Source: a virus
IMG/VR virus record: IMGVR_UViG_3300033148_007360
Location: 1-64,000 of that record
Length of the DNA stretch: 64,000 nt
Direction: 5' to 3' (one strand)
The notes under the pieces are model-generated. The model was not told where the DNA came from. It did not search any database and saw nothing but the letters and a program-made list of their open reading frames with translations. The translations under genes were made by a program, and so were the position numbers. This document shows, piece after piece, positions 7,497 through 16,308 of this stretch; positions within the stretch are counted from its first letter, which is position 1; each line of letters opens with the position of its first letter.

Positions 7497-8270
7497 TTAA
7501 GTTGAAAATATCAACATCGGAACTTCCATCACCTTCTCGTGATAAAATCCATGCAACCACCTACCATCCTCACCCCACGCATCGCCATGATCGGAACACA
7601 TAACAACCTCCGAGTCTTTTACACAGTCCAGAAGTCTCATAACAACACCTTCAAGGTGCTCCAAACACTTTGCTTGGCGGATAAAACACGCATTGTAATC
7701 TCCAACTGGGTCTCCGTCATATCCACATTCACTGAATACATACGGATGGTGTGTCTCGGAAAAATTTATAAACAAAAAATAAGGACTATCCGAATCTGTA
7801 ATTTCACGAGCAGCCCATTTAACTTGTTTAGCCGCCGGACGCTGGGATGGATGCAAAAAATAAAAGTGGTCAAAAAGACCGGTAAAAACACTCCCCCCTA
7901 TAGTCTCAGGATTAAACCAATTCACGCCACCACTACCCAAAGTCCTGTATCCCAATTCAGAAAACCCCTGTGGAACAGTAAAAGCACGCAAGTTATACTT
8001 AGCCACAGCTTTACTTTCTGGTGTACGAACCCCCCACAACCTTTTACCCCTGCCACCCTTTACCCTTCTTGCCGCAGTATCATAAAACGAAGATCCGTCA
8101 TCTGTCTGAGGAAGCCGACCCGTAAAAAACGACCAATGCGCAGGGTAGGTGTAAGTTCCCTGTGTATAAGCTCGCTTCCACTCTCCCAACCCCTTCAACC
8201 GAGGAACACGCGCAGCCTCGAAAACATCCCACCGCAGAGAATCAAAAACTATAAATACTTGATTTTTCAT
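7497..8270 (-). CDS. Sulfatase / phosphoethanolamine-transferase superfamily enzyme
   Basis: 257 residues. It keeps the alkaline-phosphatase-superfamily metal motifs: VFDSLRWD (Asp10) and SDHGDAWGED (226-235), with a later HGFYHEK. The usual nucleophile position falls in TYTYPAHWSFFTG (Thr39/Thr41), where sulfatases have Cys or Ser and lipid-A-type transferases have Thr. That favours a phospho-group transferase or phosphodiesterase, but this is inference. Shorter than full transferases and without membrane helices, so cytoplasmic. Last enzyme of the glycan cassette. Confidence 0.65.
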   Translation of the reverse strand: MKNQVFIVFDSLRWDVFEAARVPRLKGLGEWKRAYTQGTYTYPAHWSFFTGRLPQTDDGSSFYDTAARRVKGGRGKRLWGVRTPESKAVAKYNLRAFTVPQGFSELGYRTLGSGGVNWFNPETIGGSVFTGLFDHFYFLHPSQRPAAKQVKWAAREITDSDSPYFLFINFSETHHPYVFSECGYDGDPVGDYNACFIRQAKCLEHLEGVVMRLLDCVKDSEVVMCSDHGDAWGEDGRWLHGFYHEKVMEVPMLIFST

Positions 8271-8282
8271 TTCCCTGCCATC

Positions 8283-9065
8283 CTACTCACCTACTAATCC
8301 TTTCAGAACACTGGGATACTCCCCCTTATATTCACATATCCCCTTACGTCGTCGTAACAACCGCTGAAAAAGCGGCATTTGTTCATAATTTTCCGGCCAT
8401 GCACACGTAGCACTCTCAATCTTCTTAGCCCATTTAAAATGTAAAAAAGCTGGCTTGTCTATAGAAACGGTTTTCCCGCGTGGCCCACAAAAACATTCTG
8501 TGAATTTGCCGTTTTTGTAAAAAGTCTTGTCCGTTACCTTAAATACACGGGGTTCCGCCCCCGTATATACCCTCTCCCCAACACGCCTCAACTCTTTTCC
8601 TACAATATCAACACCATACAGAGTAATGGTATCACACTTACCCTCTACTATTCTATCTTTAATCTCACGACCCAACCAATCCATCCCAACCATATCCCCA
8701 TCCCATTTGCACACCCAACTACAACTTGTTTTTGATAAGCACCAATTATAAAAATAAGTTCTACTATAAACAGTATCTTCTGGATTCTTTTCATACTCGG
8801 GCCCGTTCGCAAAACAATCAAATGGATACTGATATATCCTTACGGTATCAAGATTCATACTCCTGACGATTTCCTCCGAAGCATCTTTTGAATTGTTGAA
8901 CACAACCACTATCTCATCAATCCAATCTTTTATAGACAATAAACTGTAATAAATCCATTCCTCCTCATCCCTTATCCGTACCATGGCAGACACACCAGAT
9001 CTTCGATTCAAGGCTGAAATTTCAACGTTATAAGCATCAAAACCTTCCCTATTACATAACCTCAT
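8283..9065 (-). CDS. GT2-family glycosyltransferase
   Basis: 260 residues. MVRIRDEEEWIYYSLLSI and DEIVVVFNNSKD fit the start of a GT-A fold, and KWDGDMV (122-124 DGD) is the metal-binding DxD. Typical of glycosyltransferases acting on peptides or polysaccharides. The start overlaps the upstream methyltransferase stop by four bases (ATGA). Confidence 0.7.
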   Translation of the reverse strand: MRLCNREGFDAYNVEISALNRRSGVSAMVRIRDEEEWIYYSLLSIKDWIDEIVVVFNNSKDASEEIVRSMNLDTVRIYQYPFDCFANGPEYEKNPEDTVYSRTYFYNWCLSKTSCSWVCKWDGDMVGMDWLGREIKDRIVEGKCDTITLYGVDIVGKELRRVGERVYTGAEPRVFKVTDKTFYKNGKFTECFCGPRGKTVSIDKPAFLHFKWAKKIESATCAWPENYEQMPLFQRLLRRRKGICEYKGEYPSVLKGLVGE

Positions 9066-9784
9066 CCTGACCTCCGCAAAAAATATCTTCCAAGACTATT
9101 TCTAGTAAGAACCGTATCAACCACACTTTGAGGTACCCTACCTACCAGATTATATATCAAACCACTCTCCACCTCATTATATGGATATGGCGGCTTTTCC
9201 GCCAACCCATAAACATTGTGTTTATCTTGCCAAATGTTTCCAGCCGACACATCAAATCCAACCACCGCCAGAAGATATAACAACTGTGCCACATTCCACC
9301 CTGAATAAAAATGCCCGCTCACCGCTATGTCTTTGTAGAGGGGCACCACAACAGCAACGAAACCATGCGGTTTCAACGCACCATACACACGCCACAAGAG
9401 GTACATAGGTGAAAAACTATGTTCTAAGATGTGGTGTAACCAGACAATATCAACGCTTCCATCCCTAGGAATTAAATGCATATCCCCCTCTATCAACTTG
9501 ATGTTCTCCGCATGGGAAGCCAAGTTAAACATTTCATCCGTAGGAGACACATCATAACATACAACTTGAAAACATCGTTCCGAAAAGAAGCTCGTATGAA
9601 ATCCGTATCCAGGCCCCAGTTCCACCACAACAGAATCCTCCCGAACTGGCAACATCTTCAAAAAATGTTCGGACTTGCTATATAACCTTAGAGCCGCCTC
9701 TTTGTGATAGTTTTGATTTTTAACTTCCGTCCGCGGTACCCTACATACCCTATTGTACCAAGACAGAAAGTTGTTGAAACTCAT
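9062..9784 (-). CDS. Class I SAM-dependent methyltransferase
   Basis: 240 residues. Motif I VELGPGYG at residues 54-61, an acidic motif II (VVCYDVSP), the loop GDMHLIP, and HHILEHSFSP match Methyltransf_11 enzymes. Likely methylates a sugar or lipid intermediate of the surrounding glycan cassette. Confidence 0.75.
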   Translation of the reverse strand: MSFNNFLSWYNRVCRVPRTEVKNQNYHKEAALRLYSKSEHFLKMLPVREDSVVVELGPGYGFHTSFFSERCFQVVCYDVSPTDEMFNLASHAENIKLIEGDMHLIPRDGSVDIVWLHHILEHSFSPMYLLWRVYGALKPHGFVAVVVPLYKDIAVSGHFYSGWNVAQLLYLLAVVGFDVSAGNIWQDKHNVYGLAEKPPYPYNEVESGLIYNLVGRVPQSVVDTVLTRNSLGRYFLRRSG

Positions 9785-9794
9785 GACTACACCC

Positions 9795-10400
9795 TCACGA
9801 AAACTTCCGCAGGATAACCCCCCTCTTACATTTAGCCACCACTTTCAAATTAGGTAACACCCCATGTTCAATCTCGCGTAACACTCTGCCCGGACCGGGG
9901 AACCGACTGGAAAACACGTCATCAAGACTAATTATCCCACGAGGCGATAATACTTTAAACCAATTTTCCGTATCCCAGTTTACAGCCTCAAAACTGTGGT
10001 CGCCATCCACAAAAACAAAACTTACTTTACGAGGATAAAACAAGTTATATGCTTCCCTTGAAGTGGCGCAAATAAGATGATACCGATACGTAATATCCAC
10101 TACAGTCCGATGCTTCACAAACGAAGCAAAATGCTTTTCCTCGGAACTGTAAAACGGATCTATCCCCCATACATGCTTGTTTGACCCAATATGCTCAAGA
10201 ACCCTTGCTAAAAATAATCCGGTTCTCCCAGTCCTTACACCAACTTCAACAACATCACCAGAGATACCATCAATCCCCATCAAAAAGGAACCCATCAGCG
10301 CCGCAAACTCTTTCATGCCAGCAGCCACACCGTCTATTGGCGCTAAATCCTTAAACGCTTTATCCAACACTACATCAACATCCATCAATAAGCCATCCAC
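9795..10400 (-). CDS. Class I methyltransferase, TylF/CmcI-type
   Basis: 201 residues; start 10400, or 10385, both overlapping the upstream gene. Motif I VVEVGVRTGRTG (50-61), then WGIDPF and FVDGDHSFEAV (130-140), the metal-binding Asp pattern of macrocin-O-methyltransferase and Methyltransf_24 enzymes. A sugar O-methyltransferase role would fit its glycosyltransferase neighbours. Confidence 0.7.
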   Translation of the reverse strand: MDGLLMDVDVVLDKAFKDLAPIDGVAAGMKEFAALMGSFLMGIDGISGDVVEVGVRTGRTGLFLARVLEHIGSNKHVWGIDPFYSSEEKHFASFVKHRTVVDITYRYHLICATSREAYNLFYPRKVSFVFVDGDHSFEAVNWDTENWFKVLSPRGIISLDDVFSSRFPGPGRVLREIEHGVLPNLKVVAKCKRGVILRKFS

Positions 10401-11220
10401 ACCCTATTCTATGAAACCAGTATGTCAAATCCTGCCTGTCCTTTACTGGTATCTGCCTGTCCACTAAAGCTGCAAGAAGTTTTCCTTCCCTGCCACAATG
10501 ACTGTTCAATAAGCCATCGCCTAATGCAACGGTCGGTATCCCGGCCATCGTGGTCTCCAGTAAAACAGTGGAGTTTATACCAACAACTCCAGACGCATCC
10601 TTCGCGAAGTCTAGAGCATCTCCCTCTGAAACAATCCTATTTCGTTTTCTACGTGTAGAATAGTTTCCACCTTTATCACGGGGATGCTTCTTGAACACAA
10701 TCGGATCAGGATAAGTTTCCTCTACATAATCAATAAAACTCTGCATATCCTTAAAGGGTGAATGCTCCACAATATTTGTATCGCTGGCAAGCTGAAGAGG
10801 ACAGAACAAGTAAGAATCTGCCCCGGAATAAAACCTATCTCCAATATACTCTCTGGAAAACGAATGCATTCTGGAAATCTTATCGTGATCAACCCACGAC
10901 AAATCATCCTCGCAGAGGGATGACTTCGCGTTTATGCCCTTGCTATCTAAATGCCAGAATTTATTCTGAGGGAACCAACCCACCTCCATGATAGTGTAAC
11001 CCACCCCGTTCTCCGCTGCAATATTTAGAACTGAACGCGAGAACCTACAACTCCCATTCCAAATGAACACATGATAGGCATTCCTTATCCATTTCTTTAC
11101 ATCCGACTCCGAGGATGTGCGGCGCACATCCCACCCATTATCTTCCAAAAACCGTGGAAGGGCTTTAAACCACTCGAAATGGTTCTCGTGCTTATGATAG
11201 ATAAGGATTAGTTGTGTCAT
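10375..11220 (-). CDS. Capsule-polysaccharide (KpsS/Kdo-transferase-like) glycosyltransferase
   Basis: 281 residues. The pattern FCPLQLASDTN, then PIVFKKHPRD, then GINSTVLLETTMAGIP and VALGDG is the hallmark order of the capsule synthesis/export family that includes KpsS and KpsC. Such proteins transfer Kdo or related sugars. It overlaps both neighbours. A phage copy is unusual. Confidence 0.7.
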   Translation of the reverse strand: MTQLILIYHKHENHFEWFKALPRFLEDNGWDVRRTSSESDVKKWIRNAYHVFIWNGSCRFSRSVLNIAAENGVGYTIMEVGWFPQNKFWHLDSKGINAKSSLCEDDLSWVDHDKISRMHSFSREYIGDRFYSGADSYLFCPLQLASDTNIVEHSPFKDMQSFIDYVEETYPDPIVFKKHPRDKGGNYSTRRKRNRIVSEGDALDFAKDASGVVGINSTVLLETTMAGIPTVALGDGLLNSHCGREGKLLAALVDRQIPVKDRQDLTYWFHRIGCGWLIDGC

Positions 11221-11816
11221 GCGTACTTATTCAAAAATTCTTTTGTGCGTGGGTGGTATTGATGGAAATAACCGTCCACTACATCCCGTACAACTTTTAT
11301 CCCCGACTTTTGTGTCGCCTTGAAAAACCACGCATCCTCCCGGCCCCATTCTTTCCTCGTCTCATCCCACTTTCCAGTCTTCTCAAAATCCTTCCGAGTG
11401 ATGCCACATACACCATATCCCCACTTAGCCAAGACTTCGGGCTTCCCATCCTGATTCAACATTCGCACGATAGGAAAAAATGCCTGTCCGGCTCTTACCT
11501 TGGAATCAACCAACGATACAAAATTCTTAGGAAAGAGTAAGTCTGCATCAATAAACAGTACCTTATCGGCAGTCGAGAGACCAAATCCGGCGTTTAACCC
11601 AACAGACCTGTTGAAGGGCCTTTCAATCTGCTTGAAATGAAACGAGAACGGCGAATTCTTAGTTACCCCGAACACGTCGCCATCATCCGAATAGAAATCC
11701 ACAACTACAAATTCCACATCCCCCGTATAATCCTGCCGGGAAAGAGTATCCACCATTTTAGTAAAATTTTTAAACCGATTACACACGGTTACGATGACTG
11801 AAATCGCCACAAGCAC
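11217..11816 (-). CDS. GT2-family glycosyltransferase with galactosyltransferase-type C-terminus
   Basis: 199 residues. ISVIVTVCNRF start, NRSVGLNAGF, DxD at FIDADLLF (90-92), and WGREDAWFF near residue 155, the ED-containing motif of the C-terminal galactosyltransferase region. Overlaps the next gene by ATGA. Probably retains full activity. Confidence 0.75.
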   Translation of the reverse strand: MLVAISVIVTVCNRFKNFTKMVDTLSRQDYTGDVEFVVVDFYSDDGDVFGVTKNSPFSFHFKQIERPFNRSVGLNAGFGLSTADKVLFIDADLLFPKNFVSLVDSKVRAGQAFFPIVRMLNQDGKPEVLAKWGYGVCGITRKDFEKTGKWDETRKEWGREDAWFFKATQKSGIKVVRDVVDGYFHQYHPRTKEFLNKYA

Positions 11817-11822
11817 ACTCCT

Positions 11823-12488
11823 CTAAGTAGGCCACCGCCCATGCCTCGCATAATAAATCATAGCGTGGTAGTCTTTGTAGGACTTCAAAAAATCCAAAGA
11901 CAAGGGGTGGTCTGGCCCGTTCAACGCCTCCCACCCCTTATCAATCCAAACTATCTTCCCTCGCTTTGAAACAATATTATGCTGGTAACGAGTCCAGCCA
12001 TATACAGTATGCGTACTGCCAATCCGCCCAGAAAACGCCGACTTCTTGGCCACAAAAATCCCTCCTACATGTTGAGCTATCTTGTAACCCTTAACTCTAT
12101 CGCCCTTCGGAGGAAACCCTGCAACTAATATATTTTTGTCTGTCGCCTCCTGACTGGATAGAAAATTCAAACCATAATCAAGCCAGCCAACCGGCACTAG
12201 AACATCATTGTCAACCTTTGCAAAAAACTCGAAGTCTCCGGGGACATCAAACAGAACCTTGTCCATGCAGGACGCCACACCAATAGGCTTCTTATGCTCT
12301 ATAAAATGAGAAATCTGCGGAAAATCGCTTGCTATTCCTCGTAGTCTCGCAGACATCTCAGGTGAGTTACCGTCACTTATAAAAATAAACTCGACATCAT
12401 CGAAGCAAGTGGCAGCCAACAACCGATACAACGACAGTTCCGTATAGTGCGGACGTTCCCGCGCAAACATACAAAGGCGTACCCGCAT
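11823..12488 (-). CDS. GT2-like glycosyltransferase
   Basis: 221 residues. FIFISDGNSP, and KVDNDVLVP (DND at 93-95) as the metal-binding motif, give a GT-A-type protein. It is first among the tightly packed glycan genes. Acceptor unknown. Confidence 0.65.
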   Translation of the reverse strand: MRVRLCMFARERPHYTELSLYRLLAATCFDDVEFIFISDGNSPEMSARLRGIASDFPQISHFIEHKKPIGVASCMDKVLFDVPGDFEFFAKVDNDVLVPVGWLDYGLNFLSSQEATDKNILVAGFPPKGDRVKGYKIAQHVGGIFVAKKSAFSGRIGSTHTVYGWTRYQHNIVSKRGKIVWIDKGWEALNGPDHPLSLDFLKSYKDYHAMIYYARHGRWPT

Positions 12489-12519
12489 CCTTAAATCTCC
12501 TCCTGTTTTCCATTCACTA

Positions 12520-12939
12520 CTAATCTATGCGCTGCCAGATTTCAAAGACACACGCACCGATTTCCACATCGGATGCACCGTCTTCGGCCAGCTTAAAACA
12601 ACACCGACACTCCCTTGTTGTCGTCGCCCATATGACTTCCTCATCAGACGGCCACCCTGACGACCGTGTATAACGCCCTATTGCACCAGTAAGAGCACCC
12701 AAATACCAAGCAACCGTCGTCGCATTTTCTCCACCAGGCAGACAAGCCACCATAAAATCAAGAACACCGTTATTGTCAACATCAGTAATTTTCACTTTAA
12801 CATTACAACCAACGCTGGCCATCAGTGCTTCAATGGAATCACTTGCCTCTTGTTTCTTCTTCTCACTAAGCCCGAAAACCGGCGCTACCGACATAACCGT
12901 ACATACAGCCACAACGATAAAAACCCTTCTACCTCTCAT
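12520..12939 (-). CDS. Exported Cys-containing protein with calcium-loop-like motif
   Basis: 139 residues. Residues 1-23 are a signal peptide (basic start, hydrophobic core, VAPVFG end). Residues 53-61 read D-V-D-N-N-G-V-L-D, an EF-hand/dockerin-like loop. Several Cys (including ECRCC) suggest disulfides. It would act in the periplasm or outside. The start overlaps the methylase stop (ATGA). No family recognised. Confidence 0.55.
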   Translation of the reverse strand: MRGRRVFIVVAVCTVMSVAPVFGLSEKKKQEASDSIEALMASVGCNVKVKITDVDNNGVLDFMVACLPGGENATTVAWYLGALTGAIGRYTRSSGWPSDEEVIWATTTRECRCCFKLAEDGASDVEIGACVFEIWQRID

Positions 12940-13385
12940 CCGCTTTCTCCTCTCATCGCTGAAATTTTGGGAAATCCAGAATCCTCACAACTCGTTCCTC
13001 TAAAAACCACAACGGCACTTGGAAACGGTGCCGACCCTCCCCGGTCATCAAATTTCAACCTCCCCTTAACAAACCTCACCTCGTCCGCCTTCATAACATA
13101 ATCATGCCACCATCTCGTATCTGTCCGAGATGGGATAAGCATTACCACTAACTTCCCCCTCTGCGACTCTTCATACGCCTTCGCCACCCAGTGCTTGATT
13201 TGATTACCATAAGGCGGATTAACAAAGTTCCGCGTCCCCCACTCAACGCTAAGACCGTCGAAATCAGGTTCCGTAGGACATGGATCAAAATCAAATTTAA
13301 ACTCGGCATTCAAGACATCATAAAAAGCTCTTGGCGTCGCCCAATTCAACCTGTTCGAGGAAAATAAACCGTTACGATTAAACAT
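12936..13385 (-). CDS. Dam-like DNA N6-adenine methyltransferase
   Basis: 149 residues from the ATG at 13385 (AGAGG upstream). WATPRAFYDVLNAEF, DPCPT and NPPYG (56-60) match phage N6-adenine methyltransferases of the PF05869 type. It would protect phage DNA from restriction or mark it for packaging or repair. The target site cannot be read from the sequence. Confidence 0.8.
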   Translation of the reverse strand: MFNRNGLFSSNRLNWATPRAFYDVLNAEFKFDFDPCPTEPDFDGLSVEWGTRNFVNPPYGNQIKHWVAKAYEESQRGKLVVMLIPSRTDTRWWHDYVMKADEVRFVKGRLKFDDRGGSAPFPSAVVVFRGTSCEDSGFPKISAMRGESG

Positions 13386-13412
13386 CGTCCAGCCTCTTGT
13401 CAAAGTGCCTGA

Positions 13413-13658
13413 CTAATGCTGACGTCTCTTGAAGTTCTTTTCGAGCCACTTGCTCTGCTCCTCCAAAGGCACACTCCGAAAATACTTTTCAGGACACAGA
13501 GACGGAACCAGCGCTCTTAATTCAGCTTGCGACAGTTCCGCACTCGTATAAATCCTTCCCTCCAGATTTTTACCCTTGACGTCCTTTTGGAGATCTACCG
13601 CCCACGGAACGCGGTTGCTCTTTCCACAAAAACGATTCCTGAACTTCCTTTTACTCAT
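13413..13658 (-). CDS. Small protein of unknown function
   Basis: 81 residues, basic N-terminus (MSKRKFRNRF). Its ATG overlaps the stop of the upstream gene by eight bases. No family recognised; operon position between an unknown gene and a DNA methylase. Confidence 0.5.
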   Translation of the reverse strand: MSKRKFRNRFCGKSNRVPWAVDLQKDVKGKNLEGRIYTSAELSQAELRALVPSLCPEKYFRSVPLEEQSKWLEKNFKRRQH

Positions 13659-14487
13659 TAGAAATCAACCACTGAAAAGCATCATCTGGAGACACACCGT
13701 TTTCAATCATCCTACAGGCTTCATTTACCCGCTCGCTCCCATACTTGGCGGAAAACGCCGAGGCAGGCCCGGGTGGGCCGTCAGGCTTCCTCCCGCCGAG
13801 ATGAGCCAACCATCCAGAATTACCAGACGGATAATTCTCAGGATTGTAAGGGTTTACAACATCGGCCCAGAAAAACTTGGGCCGCAGAACGGCGGACTCT
13901 TGGGGTATGCCCTCCGGGGAAGCCTCGGGAGCACCAGCAGGAGCAATACGCAAGGGGTGGTACCGTTTCCATTCAAACCAGCCATCTGCAAACGTTTTCT
14001 GGGAAACGTGCCTAGCCAGCTCCCGCTTCCCACCATCATGAAACAGCAGGAAAATGCCATCATCCCAGTCTCCCCACAAAACACTCTCCTGACAGAACTT
14101 CCGCAGGATCTTTTCTGCATCACCCCGTGACATCCGGGGGACAAACAGAGAAGGCTCAAATATCGCTCGCTCAGCCCCCTTGGCCTTATACGCTCCCCTC
14201 CCGGTAACATACCCGTATCCCATTGACCTCACCGTCCTTTGAAGCCTCTCGTAAGCCCTGTTGTTATACTCGTTAAGATCTTGGGGCCTTTTAATATCAG
14301 CCGCTTCAAAACACGGCTTGTTGGCTTCGGGCATCCGCCCGCTCGCATCATATCCGATATTCGCACTCACGAGCGCGAACGACTCTCCGCTCTGAATATG
14401 AGAAAGCAATCGCCCGAAAGAAGTCTCGGTTACAAACCGACCATCCCGTAACAGCAACTCTACATAAGTCCTGTCCTTTTCATCCAT
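13651..14487 (-). CDS. DUF3293-like unknown protein
   Basis: 278 residues. The N-terminal half has ALVSANIGYDASG, NRAYERLQRTVRSMG, GRGAYK and EPSLFVP, an order like DUF3293 proteins; the match is by eye. The C-terminal half ends in a helical segment (ACRMIENGVSPDDAF). First gene of the long operon leading into the glycan cassette, with its own promoter. Confidence 0.5.
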   Translation of the reverse strand: MDEKDRTYVELLLRDGRFVTETSFGRLLSHIQSGESFALVSANIGYDASGRMPEANKPCFEAADIKRPQDLNEYNNRAYERLQRTVRSMGYGYVTGRGAYKAKGAERAIFEPSLFVPRMSRGDAEKILRKFCQESVLWGDWDDGIFLLFHDGGKRELARHVSQKTFADGWFEWKRYHPLRIAPAGAPEASPEGIPQESAVLRPKFFWADVVNPYNPENYPSGNSGWLAHLGGRKPDGPPGPASAFSAKYGSERVNEACRMIENGVSPDDAFQWLISNE

Positions 14488-14510
14488 AACATCTCCTCCT
14501 CCTGCCTCCT

Positions 14511-14539
14511 AGAATACAACCCCAAATCACGATTGTCAA
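14511..14539 (-). promoter_or_regulatory. Sigma-70-type promoter
   Basis: TTGACA at 14539-14534, 17-base spacer, TATTCT at 14516-14511. It probably drives 13651-14487 and, by read-through, the methylase and glycan genes down to 6988, since gaps are small or negative. Confidence 0.8.
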
Positions 14540-14551
14540 GAGAGTCACCCC

Positions 14552-14794
14552 CTAAGATGTTTCACCGTCCTCATGCCCACCCTTAACACTGGCCAGTAAA
14601 ATGCTCGCGGTACGATGGATGGCCTCTTGAACCCCCATACGAAATACCTTGTTTTCCAGCCTCCCAATGACCAATTCAATGCACAAAAAAAGTGCAGACA
14701 GGGCCACCACCAGAGAAACATCCACCTCTACCCCCCTCCAACCCGCTACAACAACATAACCAATTAAGACTAAAATCCCAAGCACGCTACTCAT
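14552..14794 (-). CDS. Small membrane protein
   Basis: 80 residues with two hydrophobic segments (about 3-18 and 25-43) separated by WRGVEVD, then a soluble tail. Holin-like in size and topology; it sits at the end of the membrane/lysis cluster. Function not proven. Confidence 0.5.
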   Translation of the reverse strand: MSSVLGILVLIGYVVVAGWRGVEVDVSLVVALSALFLCIELVIGRLENKVFRMGVQEAIHRTASILLASVKGGHEDGETS

Positions 14795-15173
14795 GCCTTC
14801 CTCCTTTCACTTTTGCATCACAGCGCTTCCTGTCCCCGCAAGAATCCAGTGCCCGTTTCACCAGATCTCTCGGCCAGAATGATTGAATTAGCTCAAGATG
14901 CCCATCAATAATCCGCTTTGGCAAGTCTGAGCTTTGAAGAACAGATGCAGCATCGTCGTATACACAACCGTGCCACCCGCTCCCAATATAAAATGGACAC
15001 CCATCAATGTACCCATCCTTGCTCCCCTTCAACAACCTATCAGAGACTTCCATAATAGCATCTTCAAGAGTTAGATAAGACTTTGACTCCCCGTATTCCC
15101 AAGCACGATTGCTGTCCTCTACATTCAGCTCACCGCCCAAGGCAGATATCGGTCTTTGACTCCTTGACCTCAA
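14787..15173 (-). CDS. Unknown soluble protein
   Basis: About 128 residues from TTG 15173 (AGGAAAAGAG before it); the start is uncertain and overlaps the upstream gene by 44 bases. Contains Cys-Gly-Trp-rich segment GCPFYIGSGWHGCVY. Overlaps the next gene by eight bases. No family recognised. Confidence 0.45.
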   Translation of the reverse strand: MRSRSQRPISALGGELNVEDSNRAWEYGESKSYLTLEDAIMEVSDRLLKGSKDGYIDGCPFYIGSGWHGCVYDDAASVLQSSDLPKRIIDGHLELIQSFWPRDLVKRALDSCGDRKRCDAKVKGGRHE

Positions 15174-15498
15174 CTCTTTTCCTGCAATTGTGGTTCATGT
15201 TGGTCTGGGGAGGTACTTTACAGTACCCCCCCGACTGGTGGTTTCCACGCACCCGCTCTACGTACTCCAATGCCCGGTCGAAAGCATCCTCAGCATCCTC
15301 AATAGTTTTCTCGCGCCGGTAATCTATTGCACCCTCCACCACGATATAAGCCACCATCGCACCTATAAGAAGAACAAGTTGATTCCACGGTATCGGGCCA
15401 CCCGCCGCAGCATTAACCACCAAAGTAACCAAGCTCGCGAGCATTGTGAGAAACTTCCGGGACAAGAACTTTCCCCAGTTAATATCAACCGTAGCCAA
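15130..15498 (-). CDS. Holin-like membrane protein
   Basis: 122 residues from TTG 15498, chosen because GAGGAGGT precedes it by eight bases. Two membrane segments (about 17-31 and 41-57: NQLVLLIGAMVAYIVVEG) and a charged C-terminus match phage holin-like proteins. In the lysis cluster with a spanin and a second holin candidate. Confidence 0.55.
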   Translation of the reverse strand: MATVDINWGKFLSRKFLTMLASLVTLVVNAAAGGPIPWNQLVLLIGAMVAYIVVEGAIDYRREKTIEDAEDAFDRALEYVERVRGNHQSGGYCKVPPQTNMNHNCRKRVEVKESKTDICLGR

Positions 15499-15534
15499 CT
15501 CCGTTACCTCCTCATAAAACCGAAGCACGGCACC

Positions 15535-15990
15535 TTAGTCCGCACTGACAAGATAGACTAAGGCTGCAAACCCAGCGTAAATCGTGCCCCGTATGACTAT
15601 CTGTGCAGCCCTAGGGAGTTCTCGAAACCACTTCATCTTAGTCAAAAACCCAAGTTCCCCGAACTTCCCTTCCGCAGCTGCGAGTTGGGCCTCACACTGA
15701 CGCAAATCCTCTTGGCACTCTTTACCGGCCTCGGCGCACTCTTCCAAGAGGTTGATACACTCCGCAGTGCTAGCCGGGGAAAAATCAACTGCGTCCGTTG
15801 CTACAGTTGACTCTTCCAAACTAACCGGTTGCGCAGTGGCAAAATCAACCGTATCCGTTGCCGCAACCGACCCCTCAAAACCAACCGGTTGCGCGCCAGA
15901 ACCATCCATTGTCGCAGCACACGAGCAAAACAGAAAAAGTGCCATAGCAACTATTGCTGCACTCCGCCCAAACTTGAAGCCGTAACCCAT
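15535..15990 (-). CDS. Unimolecular spanin (u-spanin) candidate
   Basis: 151 residues from ATG 15990 with AAAGGAGGTGGAG upstream. A lipoprotein-type signal (hydrophobic AMALFLFCSC, lipobox Cys about 23-25) would anchor the outer membrane; a C-terminal hydrophobic segment (IVIRGTIYAGFAALVYLV) would anchor the inner membrane. Between them lie two 20-residue tandem repeats beginning AQPV and a helical Cys-containing stretch. This is the architecture of u-spanins such as T1 gp11, which fuse the outer and inner membranes at lysis. It implies a Gram-negative host. Confidence 0.7.
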   Translation of the reverse strand: MGYGFKFGRSAAIVAMALFLFCSCAATMDGSGAQPVGFEGSVAATDTVDFATAQPVSLEESTVATDAVDFSPASTAECINLLEECAEAGKECQEDLRQCEAQLAAAEGKFGELGFLTKMKWFRELPRAAQIVIRGTIYAGFAALVYLVSAD

Positions 15991-16051
15991 ACTCCACCTC
16001 CTTTCTGTAGTGCCAGGGTTGCTCCTTGAAGCATCACCCACAGCAGTTGTC

Positions 16052-16291
16052 TTACTTCGTCTTTTTCTTTGTTTTCGCCTGACTCGCTGCGCTCGTAGCT
16101 CCCGCAGACAGCCCGTCAGCAAGACCCTGACCAATGTTAAAAGCTCCAACTATTGCAGCAATCACAGTCAGAACAGCCGACTCTAGCCCTGGCGGTACGG
16201 TAATACCCGCAGCCGTCAAGACAGCAACCACAAGACCAACGAGAGACACCCACACCTTTTTTGAACTGAAGATGCTCTTTACTACATCCAT
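16052..16291 (-). CDS. Holin-like small membrane protein
   Basis: 79 residues from ATG 16291 after GGAGGTG. Two hydrophobic segments (about 13-31 and 38-54) with FNIGQGLADG after the second, and a Lys-rich C-terminus (KTKKKTK). Typical phage holin layout. Upstream neighbour of the u-spanin. Confidence 0.6.
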   Translation of the reverse strand: MDVVKSIFSSKKVWVSLVGLVVAVLTAAGITVPPGLESAVLTVIAAIVGAFNIGQGLADGLSAGATSAASQAKTKKKTK

Positions 16292-16308
16292 CTGGTTCAC
16301 CTCCTTCC

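Noticed and set aside
7539-8297. Long plus-strand open frame (about 250 codons)
   Set aside because: It is antisense to the sulfatase-like gene, has no ribosome-binding site and encodes a low-complexity product; the same holds for plus-strand frames at 5489-6160 and 29780-30397.
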